A stretch of DNA of 64,000 nt from Zoroaster sp. YZ-2022 (taxonomy: Eukaryota > Echinodermata > Asteroidea > Forcipulatida > Zoroasteridae). The number at the start of each line of letters is the position of its first letter. Within the stretch, counting starts at the first letter, position 1. The stretch is taken from contig CM055828.1 in NCBI GenBank assembly GCA_029582265.1, positions 6,901,902-6,965,901 on the forward strand. Reading direction: 5' to 3'. Positions 53,850-64,000 of this stretch are shown piece by piece. The notes under the pieces were generated by a model. It saw nothing but the letters and a program-made list of their open reading frames with translations, was not told where the DNA came from and searched no databases. The position numbers and the translations under genes are program-made.

Positions 53850-54152
53850 AATTTAGTGGCGGTCTGCCCCCCAGAGTTTGACAATTCCCAATGGGATACT
53901 TACATGTTTCTATTTTCCTTTAAGTCCAGATGGCTAGAAATTGCATTTGCGTGTTTGATTAGTTTTATACACTTAATGGTCTGTTAAAAACAACCGACCT
54001 GTGAAAGCCCACACAAATATGTTATCTAAAATCTTACTTGATGTTAAGTTGGTCATGGTACATGTACCAAACATCGTGAGAAAATTTGAAATGTATTACA
54101 CATTTTGAAATTGATCATGGCTGTGAACCATTTTTCCCATACAAACAAATCA
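53850..54152. other. Unannotated, L-like in its second half
   Basis: CGACCTGTGAAAGCCCACAC and ATGTATTACACATTTTGAAA recall family L. Nothing coding. Confidence 0.4.
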
Positions 54153-54661
54153 TTAGCCCTAACCTTCCCAAATCCTCCCAAATCCTCTTTGCTAAAGTGA
54201 AGGATTTTGAAGGATTGAGGTTACATGCTACATGCTCTTTGCTAAAGTGAAGGATTTGGGAGGATTGAGGTTATTTGGCATACTTGCCTTTCCATGATAC
54301 ATGTACATCCATGTTTGTTGTAGTGATTGCAAGGTCAGTGCTTGGGTCAGTGGACACTGTTTATTGCTCCATGCATGCAGGGAGGGTCCCTGGCCATGTA
54401 CATGTATCACAGATTAGAAACACATGTGTGCATACATGTACATGTCATGTGCTTGCTTTACTTCTGAAGGATTTTGGAGGATCTAGGTTATGTGTTTACA
54501 AGCAAATGGGCCTAGGGATTTAGGAAGGATTCAGGTTATGTGTAAGCAAATGGGCTTAGGGAGTTAGGAAGGATTCAGGTTATGTGTAAGCAAATGGGCC
54601 TAGGGAGTTAGGAAGGATTCAGGTTATGTGTAAGCAAATGGGCCTAGGGAGTTAGGGTTAA
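54153..54661 (+). mobile_element. Family G element, complete, about 4 array units
   Basis: TTAGCCCTAACCTTCCC to GAGTTAGGGTTAA (TTAA 54658-54661), unique body intact. A compact reference copy for the family. Confidence 0.9.
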
Positions 54662-54739
54662 TGCATTTTCACTATTTTCGTGGATCCCAGTTCCACCAGT
54701 TCCCGCTTGCACGCTACAACACACTAATCCTCCAGCATC

Positions 54740-54915
54740 CAGTCTTCGTGCACATCCTCCAGCAGTCTACTTAAGCAGCAGCGTCTCCCAGAGTCCGGCA
54801 TTCTGTTAAAGACGATCAGAGCACACTGATCGAAACGTCGAATTGTAACCTCCAGTTCTTTTCAGAACTAATTACTACTCAATTGAGAATTTCACATGGG
54901 GTCACCGCAAACAGT
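54740..54915 (-). mobile_element. Family F element, partial, reverse
   Basis: GAGTCCGGCATTCTG, GACGATCAGAGCACACTGAT, CGAAACGTCGAATTGTAACC, TCCAGTTCTTTTCAGAACTA and CACATGGGGTCACCGCAAAC match 42385-42540 in reverse. Confidence 0.7.
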
Positions 54916-55663
54916 CTTTACTTATCCTTTTCACCATGCAAAGCTACTGTTTTCTTGTTCTAGTCACAGGGTGGTTTTGATAAAATACACTGTACTGCTC
55001 TTTATTCCTATCAAGTACATGAATGGATGCATGTACAGAAATGTATTTGGTGTAAAATCGCTTTCAACCGCTTATGCCCATCATGAAAACATCCACTAAT
55101 ATTAACTGCTCAACAAATGGTAATTTAAATTTCAAATTCAAATTCACATTACATCTGTTTACAACATCACATACATGTACTGGTAAAATAGAACACCAGC
55201 CCCCGACCTTTTTTTGAGGAAAAGATAAGGGCAAGGTTGGAATCATCTGGGCAAACAATAAATCTGGAAGTAAAAAGAAAATGAAAAAATTGTAATGAGA
55301 CGCGTTATATTGGGACTTGAGTCACGTGGAGTCATTTTAAGGCATTAACTCGAGTCAAGTCGTAAATTCTGTTGAGTCGTACGGTAAAGTAAGAAATGTA
55401 TAGAAGCCTGTGTTTTTGCTTTTTTACTGGCATTTCCTGAAATTTATATTTTTATCGGAACATTCCCTATTGGAAAATTTCACAATATAATTGTCAGAAG
55501 GTTGGTTTAACAGTTATTAGGAGCCCACATGCATATGACAGGACCCACACTTATTAAGTTTGCAAGAATTAAAGGGCGAAAACCCATGACGTCACTGCCT
55601 GAGAATACTAAATATGCCTCTCATGGTAAGTAAAACTTGTAGCTTTGCATGATGAAGAGGATA
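54916..55663. other. Unannotated
   Basis: GAGTCACGTGGAGTCATTTT and ACTCGAGTCAAGTCG at 55319-55362 resemble the GACTTG-rich stretch at 4927. Otherwise nothing. Confidence 0.45.
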
Positions 55664-56165
55664 AGTAAGACTAATTGCGGTGACACCATGTGAAATTCTC
55701 TATTGACATGGGCGGATCCAGAACATTTTTTAGGGGGGGCTGAGAATCAAAAACAATTATTTTTCAGTACTACAAAGGGTGCCGCCACTTCCTACGCGCA
55801 ACGGTTAGTACAGTACTAAGTAGGTCACCTCCTTATGTTTATCGCACACACTGTGGAAATGGGAGTGCGTTCTCCCCTCCGGGCCCTCCCCCTCTCTTTT
55901 AAAAAAAAACAATTTTAGGGGGGGCTACAGCCCCCTTAGCCCCCCCCCCCCGATCCGCCAATGATTGAGTAGTAATTAATTCTGAAAAGAACTGGAGGTT
56001 ACAACTCGACATTTCAATCAGTATGCTCTGATCAGTATGCTCTTTCTCTTTTGGGACGATCAGAGCATACTGATTGAAATGTCGAGTTGTAACCTCCAGT
56101 TCTTTTCAGAACTAATTACTACTCAATAGAGAAGTTCACATGGTTTCACCGCAATTAGTCTTACT
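55664..56165. mobile_element. Family F fold-back element with nested insertion
   Basis: AGTAAGACTAATTGCGGTGA CACCATGTGAA at the left and its complement at the right. After removal of 55707-55963 and one ATTGA the arms pair nearly throughout, meeting near GCTCTTTCTCTTTTGGGACGA. Confidence 0.8.
55707..55963. mobile_element. Nested TIR element, 257 bp, 5-bp duplication
   Basis: ATTGA at 55702-55706 and again at 55964-55968; other F copies have it once (CTCAATTGAGTAG). Ends CATGGGCGGATCCAG and GATCCGCCAATG are inverted. The interior has G/C runs (AGGGGGGGCT...AGCCCCCCC). hAT-like in look, but the duplication is 5 bp. Confidence 0.75.
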
Positions 56166-57313
56166 CTCCTGGTAAGTTTGTGAAATGTGTTCTCTTAAAC
56201 ATTTTCCATTTCCTCAAGAGAAAAAAAAAAGGCAGTGATGTGATTAAAAAGAAAATTATCCAAAATTGTCAGTAAAATAGCCAGTAAAATAGCCAAACAA
56301 AAATGGCGATTCTACTTAGGTCATTAAATACTACTTAAGGTGGTTTTTTTTGCGAACAGGTTAAACACACACAGTATGGGCAGAATGATCAGAATGATCA
56401 GCTGTTGATACTCAATCATGTACAATCATGTAGGTAGCCTAGTTCAGGTCATGGGACATCTTTTGATGTTAGCGCTCAGCGTGTCCGCAATGCAGCATAC
56501 CAACTTAAGAGAGTTCGTACGGAATTTTGGCCGTGTCAGATGTAGATTGTGCAATTTGCCAGCAGGCTAATGGGGGGGTGTATCATCGCTCAGCGCTGCG
56601 AAAATATTTCATCTTGACGGTATCTTTGAGGAATGGAGTCATTAGAAAGCTGTGACTCTCGCATGGAGTTATTAGAAACTTTTGATTTGAGTTAAGTCTC
56701 TGGGGGCTAATAGATGCAAATCCAGTCGAGTCATTTGGCAGCAATGACTGTCACCGAAAATTGCGCCTCTGCCGGTTTACAGCTGTCGTGCATGAAAATG
56801 TTAACAATTTCAGACGGTCCTTATTCAGACAAAAAAAAAAAATAACAACAATCTGCCTGATTATCATTGGGGGAGGGGCATACTGAGGGATAATGATAAT
56901 TGGTGGGGGGGAGTGGCTAGCAATTACCACTGCTAATGTGCAGCAATATTTAAATTGAGCTGTGCTCACAGCCTTAGAAATTTAGCTTTGACAGCTCGAT
57001 CAGAAATGCTACAGGGATGATGTTTGAAACGAAACACCAAACGGCATTGGTTTGTACTGCAACGAGGAGCCGATATGCCAGAAACGATAGCTCATCAAGT
57101 GCTGGCAGCAGTGGAGCTGTATTCGGCTGGTACTGTATTTGTCCGTTGCTTGTTGTCACTGAAGTGGATTATTTAAACCAGTGTGAAAGTGTTTACATTT
57201 GTTGGATCTAACCTGGTATGTTCAATCTGTCATACTTAGTGATTATGTATACAGCGGACTGCTGTGAATGAGGTGTTATTGAATCGTGTGAATCATTTTC
57301 CTACATCACATTA
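56166..57313. other. Unannotated
   Basis: An A-run at 56829-56841 and a local inverted ATTATCATTGGGGGAGGGG / ATAATGATAATTGGTGGGG pair near 56861-56910. No gene recognised. Confidence 0.4.
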
Positions 57314-58070
57314 GGCCAAAAAAAAAAAATGTTGAGTTGCCCTCCAGTGAAAATATTTGAAGGGGTCGGTCGGTCGGGATTTTTTTTTTTTTTTTTTTTT
57401 TCCCTCTCTCTCCTTGACTGTCATTTTAAGATTGAAATGCATTGGAACTGAAACCACATACCATGTTTTTCAAAGACAATGATCTAGCAGTATGCACAAG
57501 TACCTAAAGAATAAAAAGACATCACACATTCAACTTTATAATAATCTTTCAACAACTTTATTTCAACATTTCATACACTTGTTTCTAGCACTTTTGTTCT
57601 TAACAACTTTAAGCATCCCATTGGTTGACATATGATATTAAGACATTTGTATACCTATCAGCAAGGAATTTTGCTTCAGAATAAAACGTGTAGATTGAGT
57701 CGCAATCGTTGACATACAAAACAGTGCGCGAAGCCAGTGGAAAACACGTGAGGGGCCATTCGATTGGAAAACGTGTAGATTTGAGTCGCAATCGTTGCCA
57801 CACAGTGTGCGTGAAGGCAGTGCACCATGTGAGGGCCGGGGCCATTTGATTTGAAAACATGTAGATTGAGTCTTGGGTACCGGTAAATTTGAAGTGGAAA
57901 ATTTCACAAATCAAACGTATTATGTTTTATACACAGAAAATTGGTAAGTTTCATTAATAAATAGGCCTATGAATGACGGGGGAAAAAAAAGAAAGAAAAA
58001 AAACCCGACCCGAGATTTCAGCACTTTTGGGTCGGTCGGTGGAGGGCAACTCAAAATTTTTTTTTTGGCC
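57314..58070. mobile_element. TIR element V (GGCCAAAAAA ends)
   Basis: GGCCAAAAAAAAAAAATGTT GAGTTGCCCTCCA at the left; TGGAGGGCAACTCAAAAT then TTTTTTTTGGCC at the right, 757 bp. GGTCGGTCGG lies inside each end. An 85-bp unit (GTGTAGATTGAGTCGCAATC GTTG...) is repeated about 2.5 times at 57687-57880, which creates the 101-codon frame there. Confidence 0.75.
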
Positions 58071-58268
58071 CTTGTGATCAGTATACACGTATATGTACAG
58101 TATCAGAAGTCTATAACATACATGAAGTGTGCCAGCCTGTTGTAATCCACACCACGGCATTGTACTCCAAATGCGCGCATGCACGACGAGCTTGGTTTTA
58201 TTCCCCCTGCCCGGCCTGCCATGGGGCATCATAGGATAGCCATTTCCACGCGAAGCTAGTTCCTAGAG

Positions 58269-58630
58269 GAGTGCCATGGTCGAGCGGTTTAGTGCATCAG
58301 ATTTGTGTTCTGATGGCTGAGTCGTCAGAATGTGGGTTCGAATCCCAACTGCGACCATGGTGCTTGTGTCCTTGAGCAAGACACTTTACCATAATTGCTT
58401 CTCTCCACCCAGGGGTAAATGGGTACCTGTGAGGGCAGAGTTGGTTGTTGTGTTTGATTAGCCCTATATGCGCTGTAATGGCAGCAATTGAGCTGTATAC
58501 TCCCCAGGGAGCTGAGATGGTTTCAGGAATGATTTATGAGCCTGATGAGCAGGGGTAATAATATAATGCACCTTGAGCACCAGTTTGGTGGATACGTGCG
58601 CAATATATAAGTCCACATTATTATTATTAG
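58269..58630 (+). mobile_element. tRNA-derived SINE, full length
   Basis: GAGTGCCATGGTCGAGCGGT TTAGTGCATCAG head, anticodon-arm pairing TCAGA/TCTGA, B box GGTTCGAATCC. The body and tail are nearly the same as at 31157-31520, ending ATATAAGTCCACATTATTAT TATT. Confidence 0.85.
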
Positions 58631-58728
58631 AGAACTAGATGCAGTCTCAAATTAGACGCAGGCAAACCATCAGCTGTGGGGAGAATGCGCAAATGCTAAG
58701 GTGCGTGGGCGAGATAGTTTTTTTTTCA

Positions 58729-58851
58729 CACGCCGGGTAAGTCTCCCAGACTGCACTGGTTCTTTTTGAGACCTTGTGCGCCAGTTTGTAGTTCAAAATG
58801 TTACTAATGGGCCAAATCTATTATTCTTGGAGTACTACGCCGTGGACGAGG
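58729..58851 (+). repeat. Repeat D, copy 2
   Basis: CACACGCCGGGTAAGTCTCC CAGACTGCAC to GTACTACGCCGTGGACGAGG. Same relation to a following B element as at 48399-48523. Confidence 0.75.
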
Positions 58852-59164
58852 TTAACCCTCGTACTATTGCTGCACTTTAGTGGGAAGTTGCTATAGAGGT
58901 CAAAACCAGTCAACTGCCTGTTTTGATTGTTGACCCAAATGTGCACACAGGGGCATTTTTGACTGATTTTTACTGTCATTTTGACCACCCTGAACAATAC
59001 CAGACAATGCTTTTACCAGTCAAAAACGGTCGACTCATTTTGACCTGTAAATGTACTTACTACACGTAAGGTTTGACAGTGTTTGACTTTTAAGTGCACT
59101 AGATATACCTTGGCAAGTATATCAACATTTTGACAGATTTTGACCCATGTAGTAGGAGGTTTAA
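58852..59164 (-). mobile_element. Family B TTAA element, full, reverse
   Basis: TTAACCCTCGTACTATTGCT at 58852 to CATGTAGTAGGAGG TTTAA at 59164. Confidence 0.85.
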
Positions 59165-59256
59165 TACACGAGTGGCACACTTCATGTAATAGACTTCTGA
59201 CAGTACTTATGTAATACAAACTACCTATACACATGGACTGCACCTCAGTCTAGCTA

Positions 59257-59600
59257 CAATCCCGGTCAAATCTCGCTGGGCCCCCCCCCCCCCCCCGGCC
59301 CCCTGACAATGTTGGCTCTCATTGCGCGGTCTGTGCTCCGGCTGGAGATAACAACATTGGTGGGGGGAGCGGGGGACAGGGGACAGGGGACAGGGGAGGG
59401 TATGTTTATTGCCACGTGTCCCAACTATTTTGGCCGGGATTGTCTGAATTGTCTCTTAGTTTATCTATGAAGCCGCGACCAGACGCGGACAAACCGCAGT
59501 CGTTGTCTTTGTCTCAGGGACAATACATTGAAGCAGGGGGTGGGGAGACAGGGGAGAGTATGTTTATCGTCACGCGTCCCAACTATTTTGGCCGGGATTG
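59257..59600. mobile_element. Element T (Tc1/mariner-like), 344 bp
   Basis: Flanked by TA at 59255-59256 and 59601-59602. Ends CAATCCCGGTCAAA and TATTTTGGCCGGGATTG. The right terminal motif (CGTGTCCCAACTATTTTGGC CGGGATTGT) is also present internally at 59416-59444. GGGGACAGGGGACAGGGG runs flank it. Confidence 0.7.
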
Positions 59601-59602
59601 TA

Positions 59603-59883
59603 GCAATCTTCATTCACATTTCTCTGTATGTTACTGTGTAGTTGCTTTATAAAAAAAACTGAACAAAAACAAAACACAAATATTTTATGTAGTAAGATAA
59701 ATTTTGCAGTATTTTGATTATTATCACGACCAGCATGCATTTTGCAAAGCAGCATTAGCGTGCGCGCTGTGGTATTTGCGAAAAATTCTATGAACACCAC
59801 ACCTTTTTTTGTGCAATTGAGCTCAACCGGAAACCGGATACTTCCCCTTTTGGCCTAATTCTTGTGGTTTAGTGGGGCATGCA
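59603..59883. other. Unannotated
   Basis: No feature seen. Confidence 0.45.
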
Positions 59884-59885
59884 TA

Positions 59886-60327
59886 TGACATACAACACAA
59901 TAAAGGGGGCCACTTTGCATCCGTCACGTTAGCAGTTTTTCCAATGGTTGTTATTTATTTAAGTACCTGAAACCGACCAAAAAGTGTTTCAACATGTGAA
60001 TGGACATGCAGGCTTATACTAGAACTAATTTGAGTTGATTTATTTTATTTAAAAAAAAAATGTTTTACCCTACAAATTTCCATAAAAATTGGACGGAAAA
60101 AGTTACCTCACTTTTCCGTCCATTTGTTGATGGAAATTTTAGGGTAATTAAAAAAATAATAGTAATAATCAACTCAAATTATCTTTAGGATAAGCATGCA
60201 TGATGTCTATTCAAATGTTGAAATTCTTTTTGGGTGGTTTCAGATATTAAAAAAAAAAATTACAATCATTAGGAAAACTGCTAATGTGACGATAGGAAAG
60301 TGGCCCCCTTTATTGTGTTTTATGTCA
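59886..60327 (+). mobile_element. Family M near-palindromic element, full length
   Basis: Flanked by TA at 59884-59885 and 60328-60329; TGACATACAACACAATAAAG to CTTTATTGTGTTTTATGTCA. Same orientation as 2408-2835. Confidence 0.85.
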
Positions 60328-60329
60328 TA

Positions 60330-60632
60330 TGGGATTTAGACAACTCCTTATCCTTGAATTTCCCCTGCGGTACGTGGATATGTGCACCAATGAGAATTGT
60401 CTAAATTTGTAGTGTAGTGTACAGTACTTGAATTACGCATAGAATCCCATTGTCCTGAAAGAAAACGTGACAGTTTTAACAACAAAAGAAATGAGGAGCA
60501 ATGTCATAACATCTTTTCATTTCAGATGACGTGTTATATATGTCTTTCCTGTGCATATGTGTAGTTAGTTGACGACGTATGCACTGCATCAAAAGTGCAT
60601 TGTGGTAGTGAAGGTTGTTTGTAATTACTATA
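60330..60632. other. Unannotated
   Basis: No feature seen. Confidence 0.45.
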
Positions 60633-61181
60633 TTAACCCTCCTGTGACTGCAAGGGTCAAAATCAGTCAAAATGTTGATATACTTGCCAAGGTATAATAT
60701 CTAGTGCACTTATAAGTCAAACACTGTCAAACCACATGTAGTAAGTACATTCAGAGATGCCAACATTTATGATTTGGGTGTAATTTTTTACGATTTATTG
60801 AGTCCAATTACGATTGTACGATCCTTGTATCAATTTTTGGCCAGCCGTGAAACCAACGATGTAAAGGACCACATGTGTTTACGGCACGCGCACCGTAGTT
60901 TATCAGCCGTTTACATGACGAAAACCTTTCGTTAGGCGAATTACCCTTTTTCAATTTGGAATGTTGGCATCTCTGTACATTTGCAGGTCAAAATGAGTCA
61001 ACCATTTTTGGTTAAAAGCATTGTCTGGTATTGTTCAGGGTGGTCAAAATGACTGGTAAAAGAAAAACGGTCAAAAATGCCCCTGTGTGCACATTTGGGT
61101 CAACAGTCAAAACAGGCAGTTGACTGATTTTGACCACTCTAGCTACTTGCCACTAAAGTGCAGCTGTAGTAGGAGGGTTGA
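60633..61181 (+). mobile_element. Family B TTAA element with nested insertion
   Basis: TTAACCCTCCTGTGACTGCA at 60633 to GTAGTAGGAGGGTTGA. Interrupted at AAGTACATT by 60752-60975. Confidence 0.85.
60752..60975. mobile_element. Nested TIR element, 224 bp, 6-bp duplication
   Basis: CAGAGATGCCAACAT and ATGTTGGCATCTCTG are exact 15-bp inverted ends, flanked by TACATT at 60746-60751 and 60976-60981. Other B copies have one TACATT at this point. CAG ends suggest hAT-like, but the duplication is 6 bp, not 8. Confidence 0.85.
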
Positions 61182-61214
61182 GAAAGATTTGAAGCTTTGC
61201 ATTGTGGAAGTATA

Positions 61215-61486
61215 ATTAAGGTTTGCAGTAGCGCCATGTAAACAGTCTCTTAGGAGTTGCAATAATTATTAGTTTGGATCGTTTCAATCAGTATACTTTG
61301 ATTGTCTTCAGGAGAATGCCGGAGTCTAGGTGTAGGGAATGCTTACAGAAGCTGAGTAGAGGTCCCTGAGCGGGTGATGAGGTGCGAAGTTTCAGAACAT
61401 AGAGACTCCACCGGTTCTTCTCCGAACCAATAATAATTACAACTCCTAAGAGATTGTTCCACATGGTGCTACCGCAAACCTTACTT
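61215..61486. mobile_element. F-like fold-back element
   Basis: AAGGTTTGCAGTAGCGCCAT GT...TCTCTTAGGAGTTG at the left, with a long complementary right end (CAACTCCTAAGAGA...ACATGGTGCTACCGCAAACC TTACTT). Shares ATGCCGGAGTCT, TCAATCAGTATACT and general plan with family F, but is a separate subfamily. Confidence 0.7.
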
Positions 61487-62489
61487 AAACAATTACCACA
61501 TGTGATGTGTTCTGGAAAAACCCTGCACACGGTGAAATGTTACTCAGAACTTAAAAGCTTGATTTCTCAAAACGAGGTCAGCTGGTTTTTCGAATTTCCT
61601 GATAGCGTAAATTATAGACAACCAAGAATCCTAAATAAAACAATTTTGAAATAAGTACAGTGTCCTCATTAATTTGATGTATTAAAACACAAACATTACA
61701 AATTTCACCATGTGAAGGGTTTTCCCCCCAGATCACATCACATATGTGAGCAGCTCCACAAAAATGGGTATTATGGGACAAAATTAAAAAAATTGAGTTA
61801 CATACATAGCTGAATTGGTTACATTATAAGCTTTAATTTGGTGTAGGTTTGAACCCTGTGGCATTTTGCATTCTGGAGATATACTGATTTTTGCATATTC
61901 ATATTGTACAAATTAACGGAAGTGCCTTCAGAGATACAGCCCTTTAAACACAGCAAGTGGAAAAAGAAATGAGCTAAGAAGAAATTCTCTTGAATGCCCA
62001 TAGCAACAGTTACGTTCCTTTTAAGCTCCTTTAGGAATGCTTGTGCAATATAAATTTGAATTATCTAGCATCTTGAAGTATTTTTTCAAATATTTCGGCT
62101 AATTTGCATAATGTGTAAAATTTAAACTTTTGTTTTTTCATCTTTACTCATCAATAATAATATTTCTGTAAATAAATTATGAAAGTATTGATATATATAG
62201 AAGCCAATAAACCAACAACAAAAAAATCACGTTGTGAATTTTTTTTTCACCCTCTCCACATAGAACAGCCCTTTACGGGTAATAGCATAGCGTCTCTTAA
62301 TACCCTTTTTTGCAGAGCGGGTCACATTATTAAATCGAGAAATCCGTATCTGAAAATGACATAGAAACGTTTACTTGGTGCATGGATTTAGAAAAGTTGG
62401 TACGAGTTTAAATCATCCTGAGATACTAAATCAGTCTAAAGTGCTTTCGTCTTAGGTCAAGGAAGAGGAAATCTGCCGTGATGTGTTCA
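61487..62489. other. Unannotated
   Basis: No gene or repeat recognised; small frames only. Confidence 0.45.
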
Positions 62490-63105
62490 CATAGGGGTAT
62501 GAACGTTTGCCCAATGATTTGTGAGAACTCTCTTAACCATGGGAAATTTGGCCTGGTTCCAATAACCAACGTATCACATATTTCACTGGTATGCAAAAAA
62601 AAATGTTAAAAAATAAAAAAAAGAACGTCACTGCACCAATTTTGAAGCCAATCTATGAGGAAACAAGTGACTTTTTGGGGGGCCTCAGAGAAAAAAGAGA
62701 AAAGGTTTGACATGTTTTACATATAAATGCATTCATGCCTAGCCAACCACTAGCACTAGAAGAAAATACAGACATGGAAATGTTTTCCGCTTTTAAAGGG
62801 AAGGTACAACAAGATTGTCCAATGATTTGTGAGGACTCTCTTAACCATGGGAAATTTGGCCTGGTTCCAATAACCAACGTATACATGTATCACATATATT
62901 ACTGGTATGCAAAAAACAAAAACAAAAATTAATTAAAAAAAAAAAAAAAAAAAAAAGTCACTGCACCCATTTTTAAGTCAACCTATGAACAGGAAAAAAG
63001 TGACTTTTTTGGGAGCCTCGGAGAAAAAAGGGAAAAGGTTTGACATGTTTTACATATAAATGCATTCATGCCTAGCCAACCACTAGCACGAGAAGAAAAT
63101 ACATG
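62490..63105. repeat. K-derived segment, tandemly duplicated
   Basis: ATGATTTGTGAGNACTCTCT TAACCATGGGAAATTTGGCC TGGTTCCAATAACCAACGTA and AAAGGTTTGACATGTTTTAC, CATTCATGCCTAGCCAACCA each occur twice (62513-62765 and 62820-63103). The first half is a family K fragment. The second is single-copy sequence carried along. Confidence 0.75.
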
Positions 63106-64000
63106 TGTAAACTTGTACACCATCATGAACAGTACACCTCAAACATGTAACTATACTAACGATATACACTGACAAAGTGACATTTCAACAATCTGAAGCA
63201 AAAAAAACAAAAAACAAAAACAAAACTTGCCTCACACAGGAGATTAAAGAGGTAGATGGACAAAGACCATATCTTTGAAAACAAGAAATGGAGCTGTTTT
63301 GGGGAGGGAAAAAAAATGTGTAGGTTTGTAAGGAGGGTATAGGGAATTGATTTTAGACCATGAACAGGGGTAATCTTTATAAATGACAATTTTGGCCAAC
63401 GGCAAAGATTGTTCGGTCAAGATTTCTTAGAGGTTTTAACGAGGATTGTCAAAAACAGAAATGTAATAGGTCTATTCTGGGGCTAATCCGAGCCTAGGGT
63501 TTTTCCTCTTGCCGAGGCTCGGGCACATGTGATGAAGGTTAATTGAATCCGAACGCTCATCACACGGATGCAAGATGACGGTATGATAAGATGGCTTACT
63601 ATTCCGATAATCCGTTTCCCCCTTGGGCTAGAAAGAAACAGCTCGACCTATTTTTGTTTTGGTCACGAGTGTTTGGTCCAAAGTTCAGTGATTGGATCAT
63701 CTTTCCCAGAAGACGAGGAATCAACCTACGAATACATACATTTATTTAGCTGTTTGGCTAGCTATTCTCTTAAAATTCTCCTTGCCAACTGGGCTAGTAG
63801 TTTTGAAATTTTCCTGCCCGCCGGTAAATTTACCTGAACAATCTACAAGTCCGACATGTGTTTCACAAGCCTGAATGATACATGTATATGTGGCAAACCC
63901 CTATTTCTGTTCTCTTAAAATGTCCCCCACCAACAGGGCTAGTAGTTGTGAAGTTTTACCTGCCCGAAGGTAAATGTACCCATCTCTGGCAGGAGGGCAG
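63106..64000. other. Unannotated to the window end
   Basis: GGGCTAGTAGTTNTGAANTT TTCCTGCCCG then GGTAAATNTACC occurs at 63791 and 63938. An A/C-rich run is at 63199-63225. The 89-codon frame at 63568-63837 has no recognisable domain. Confidence 0.4.

Noticed and set aside
57609..57914. 101-codon and 89-codon frames
   Set aside because: They follow the 85-bp internal repeat of element V.
1..64000. An autonomous piggyBac or Kolobok transposase driving the TTAA families
   Set aside because: No frame in the window shows the DDD core or cysteine-rich tail expected; all TTAA elements here are non-coding.

Overview
The window is animal nuclear DNA: AT-rich, with no operon-like gene packing, one spliced host-gene exon and one intron-bearing transposase, and otherwise a dense, nested pile of transposable elements and minisatellites. 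tRNA-headed SINEs with (ATT)n tails, the very frequent palindrome TACATGTA and dispersed repeats ending in TTTAAAGGCAGT suggest a marine invertebrate, most plausibly an echinoderm or other invertebrate deuterostome. I cannot name the species. I give the repeat families working letters because none can be matched to a database here.

The commonest class is short non-autonomous elements bounded by TTAA. Families A, B, C and G end in TTAA-CCCT (CCCTCCTAC or CCCTAAC), as expected of piggyBac-type elements. Family E ends in TTAA-AGGG, like the T2/Kolobok-type MITEs described in Xenopus. The L fragments may be related to E. No piggyBac or Kolobok transposase is visible. Family G carries an internal 44-bp tandem array whose copy number runs from 0 to about 49 between copies. 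Other TIR or fold-back families are K, M, N, Q, R, S, T, U, V and F.

Layout. 1-10.2 kb: A, B, K, M, E and N copies in plain intergenic DNA. 10.2-22.5 kb: one G element is split at its centre by a 10.7-kb segment (P) with perfect 31-bp inverted termini. P contains a 70-bp minisatellite, a fold-back element and a 3.8-kb pogo/Tigger-type transposon (16411-20228). That transposon holds a spliced but defective CENP-B/DDE transposase and, divergently, an ORF with a HIRAN-like domain. 23.3-25.8 kb: an inverted G element with about 49 array units. 26.1-27.8 kb: a SINE with a 21-bp array, interrupted by an 8-bp-TSD hAT-type insertion, then the last coding exon of a glutathione S-transferase on the minus strand with a B element just upstream of its splice acceptor. 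28-50 kb: SINEs (one with a 37-bp internal array), A, B, C, E, G, K, Q, R and S copies and long stretches in which I see nothing. 50.8-53.9 kb: a 1,141-bp tandem duplication, one copy empty and the other filled by an 802-bp TTAA-flanked insertion. 54-64 kb: G, F, V, SINE, D+B, T, M, nested B, F-like and K-derived repeats.

The only host coding sequence I can support is the GST exon. Nearly all other open frames are products of repeats.
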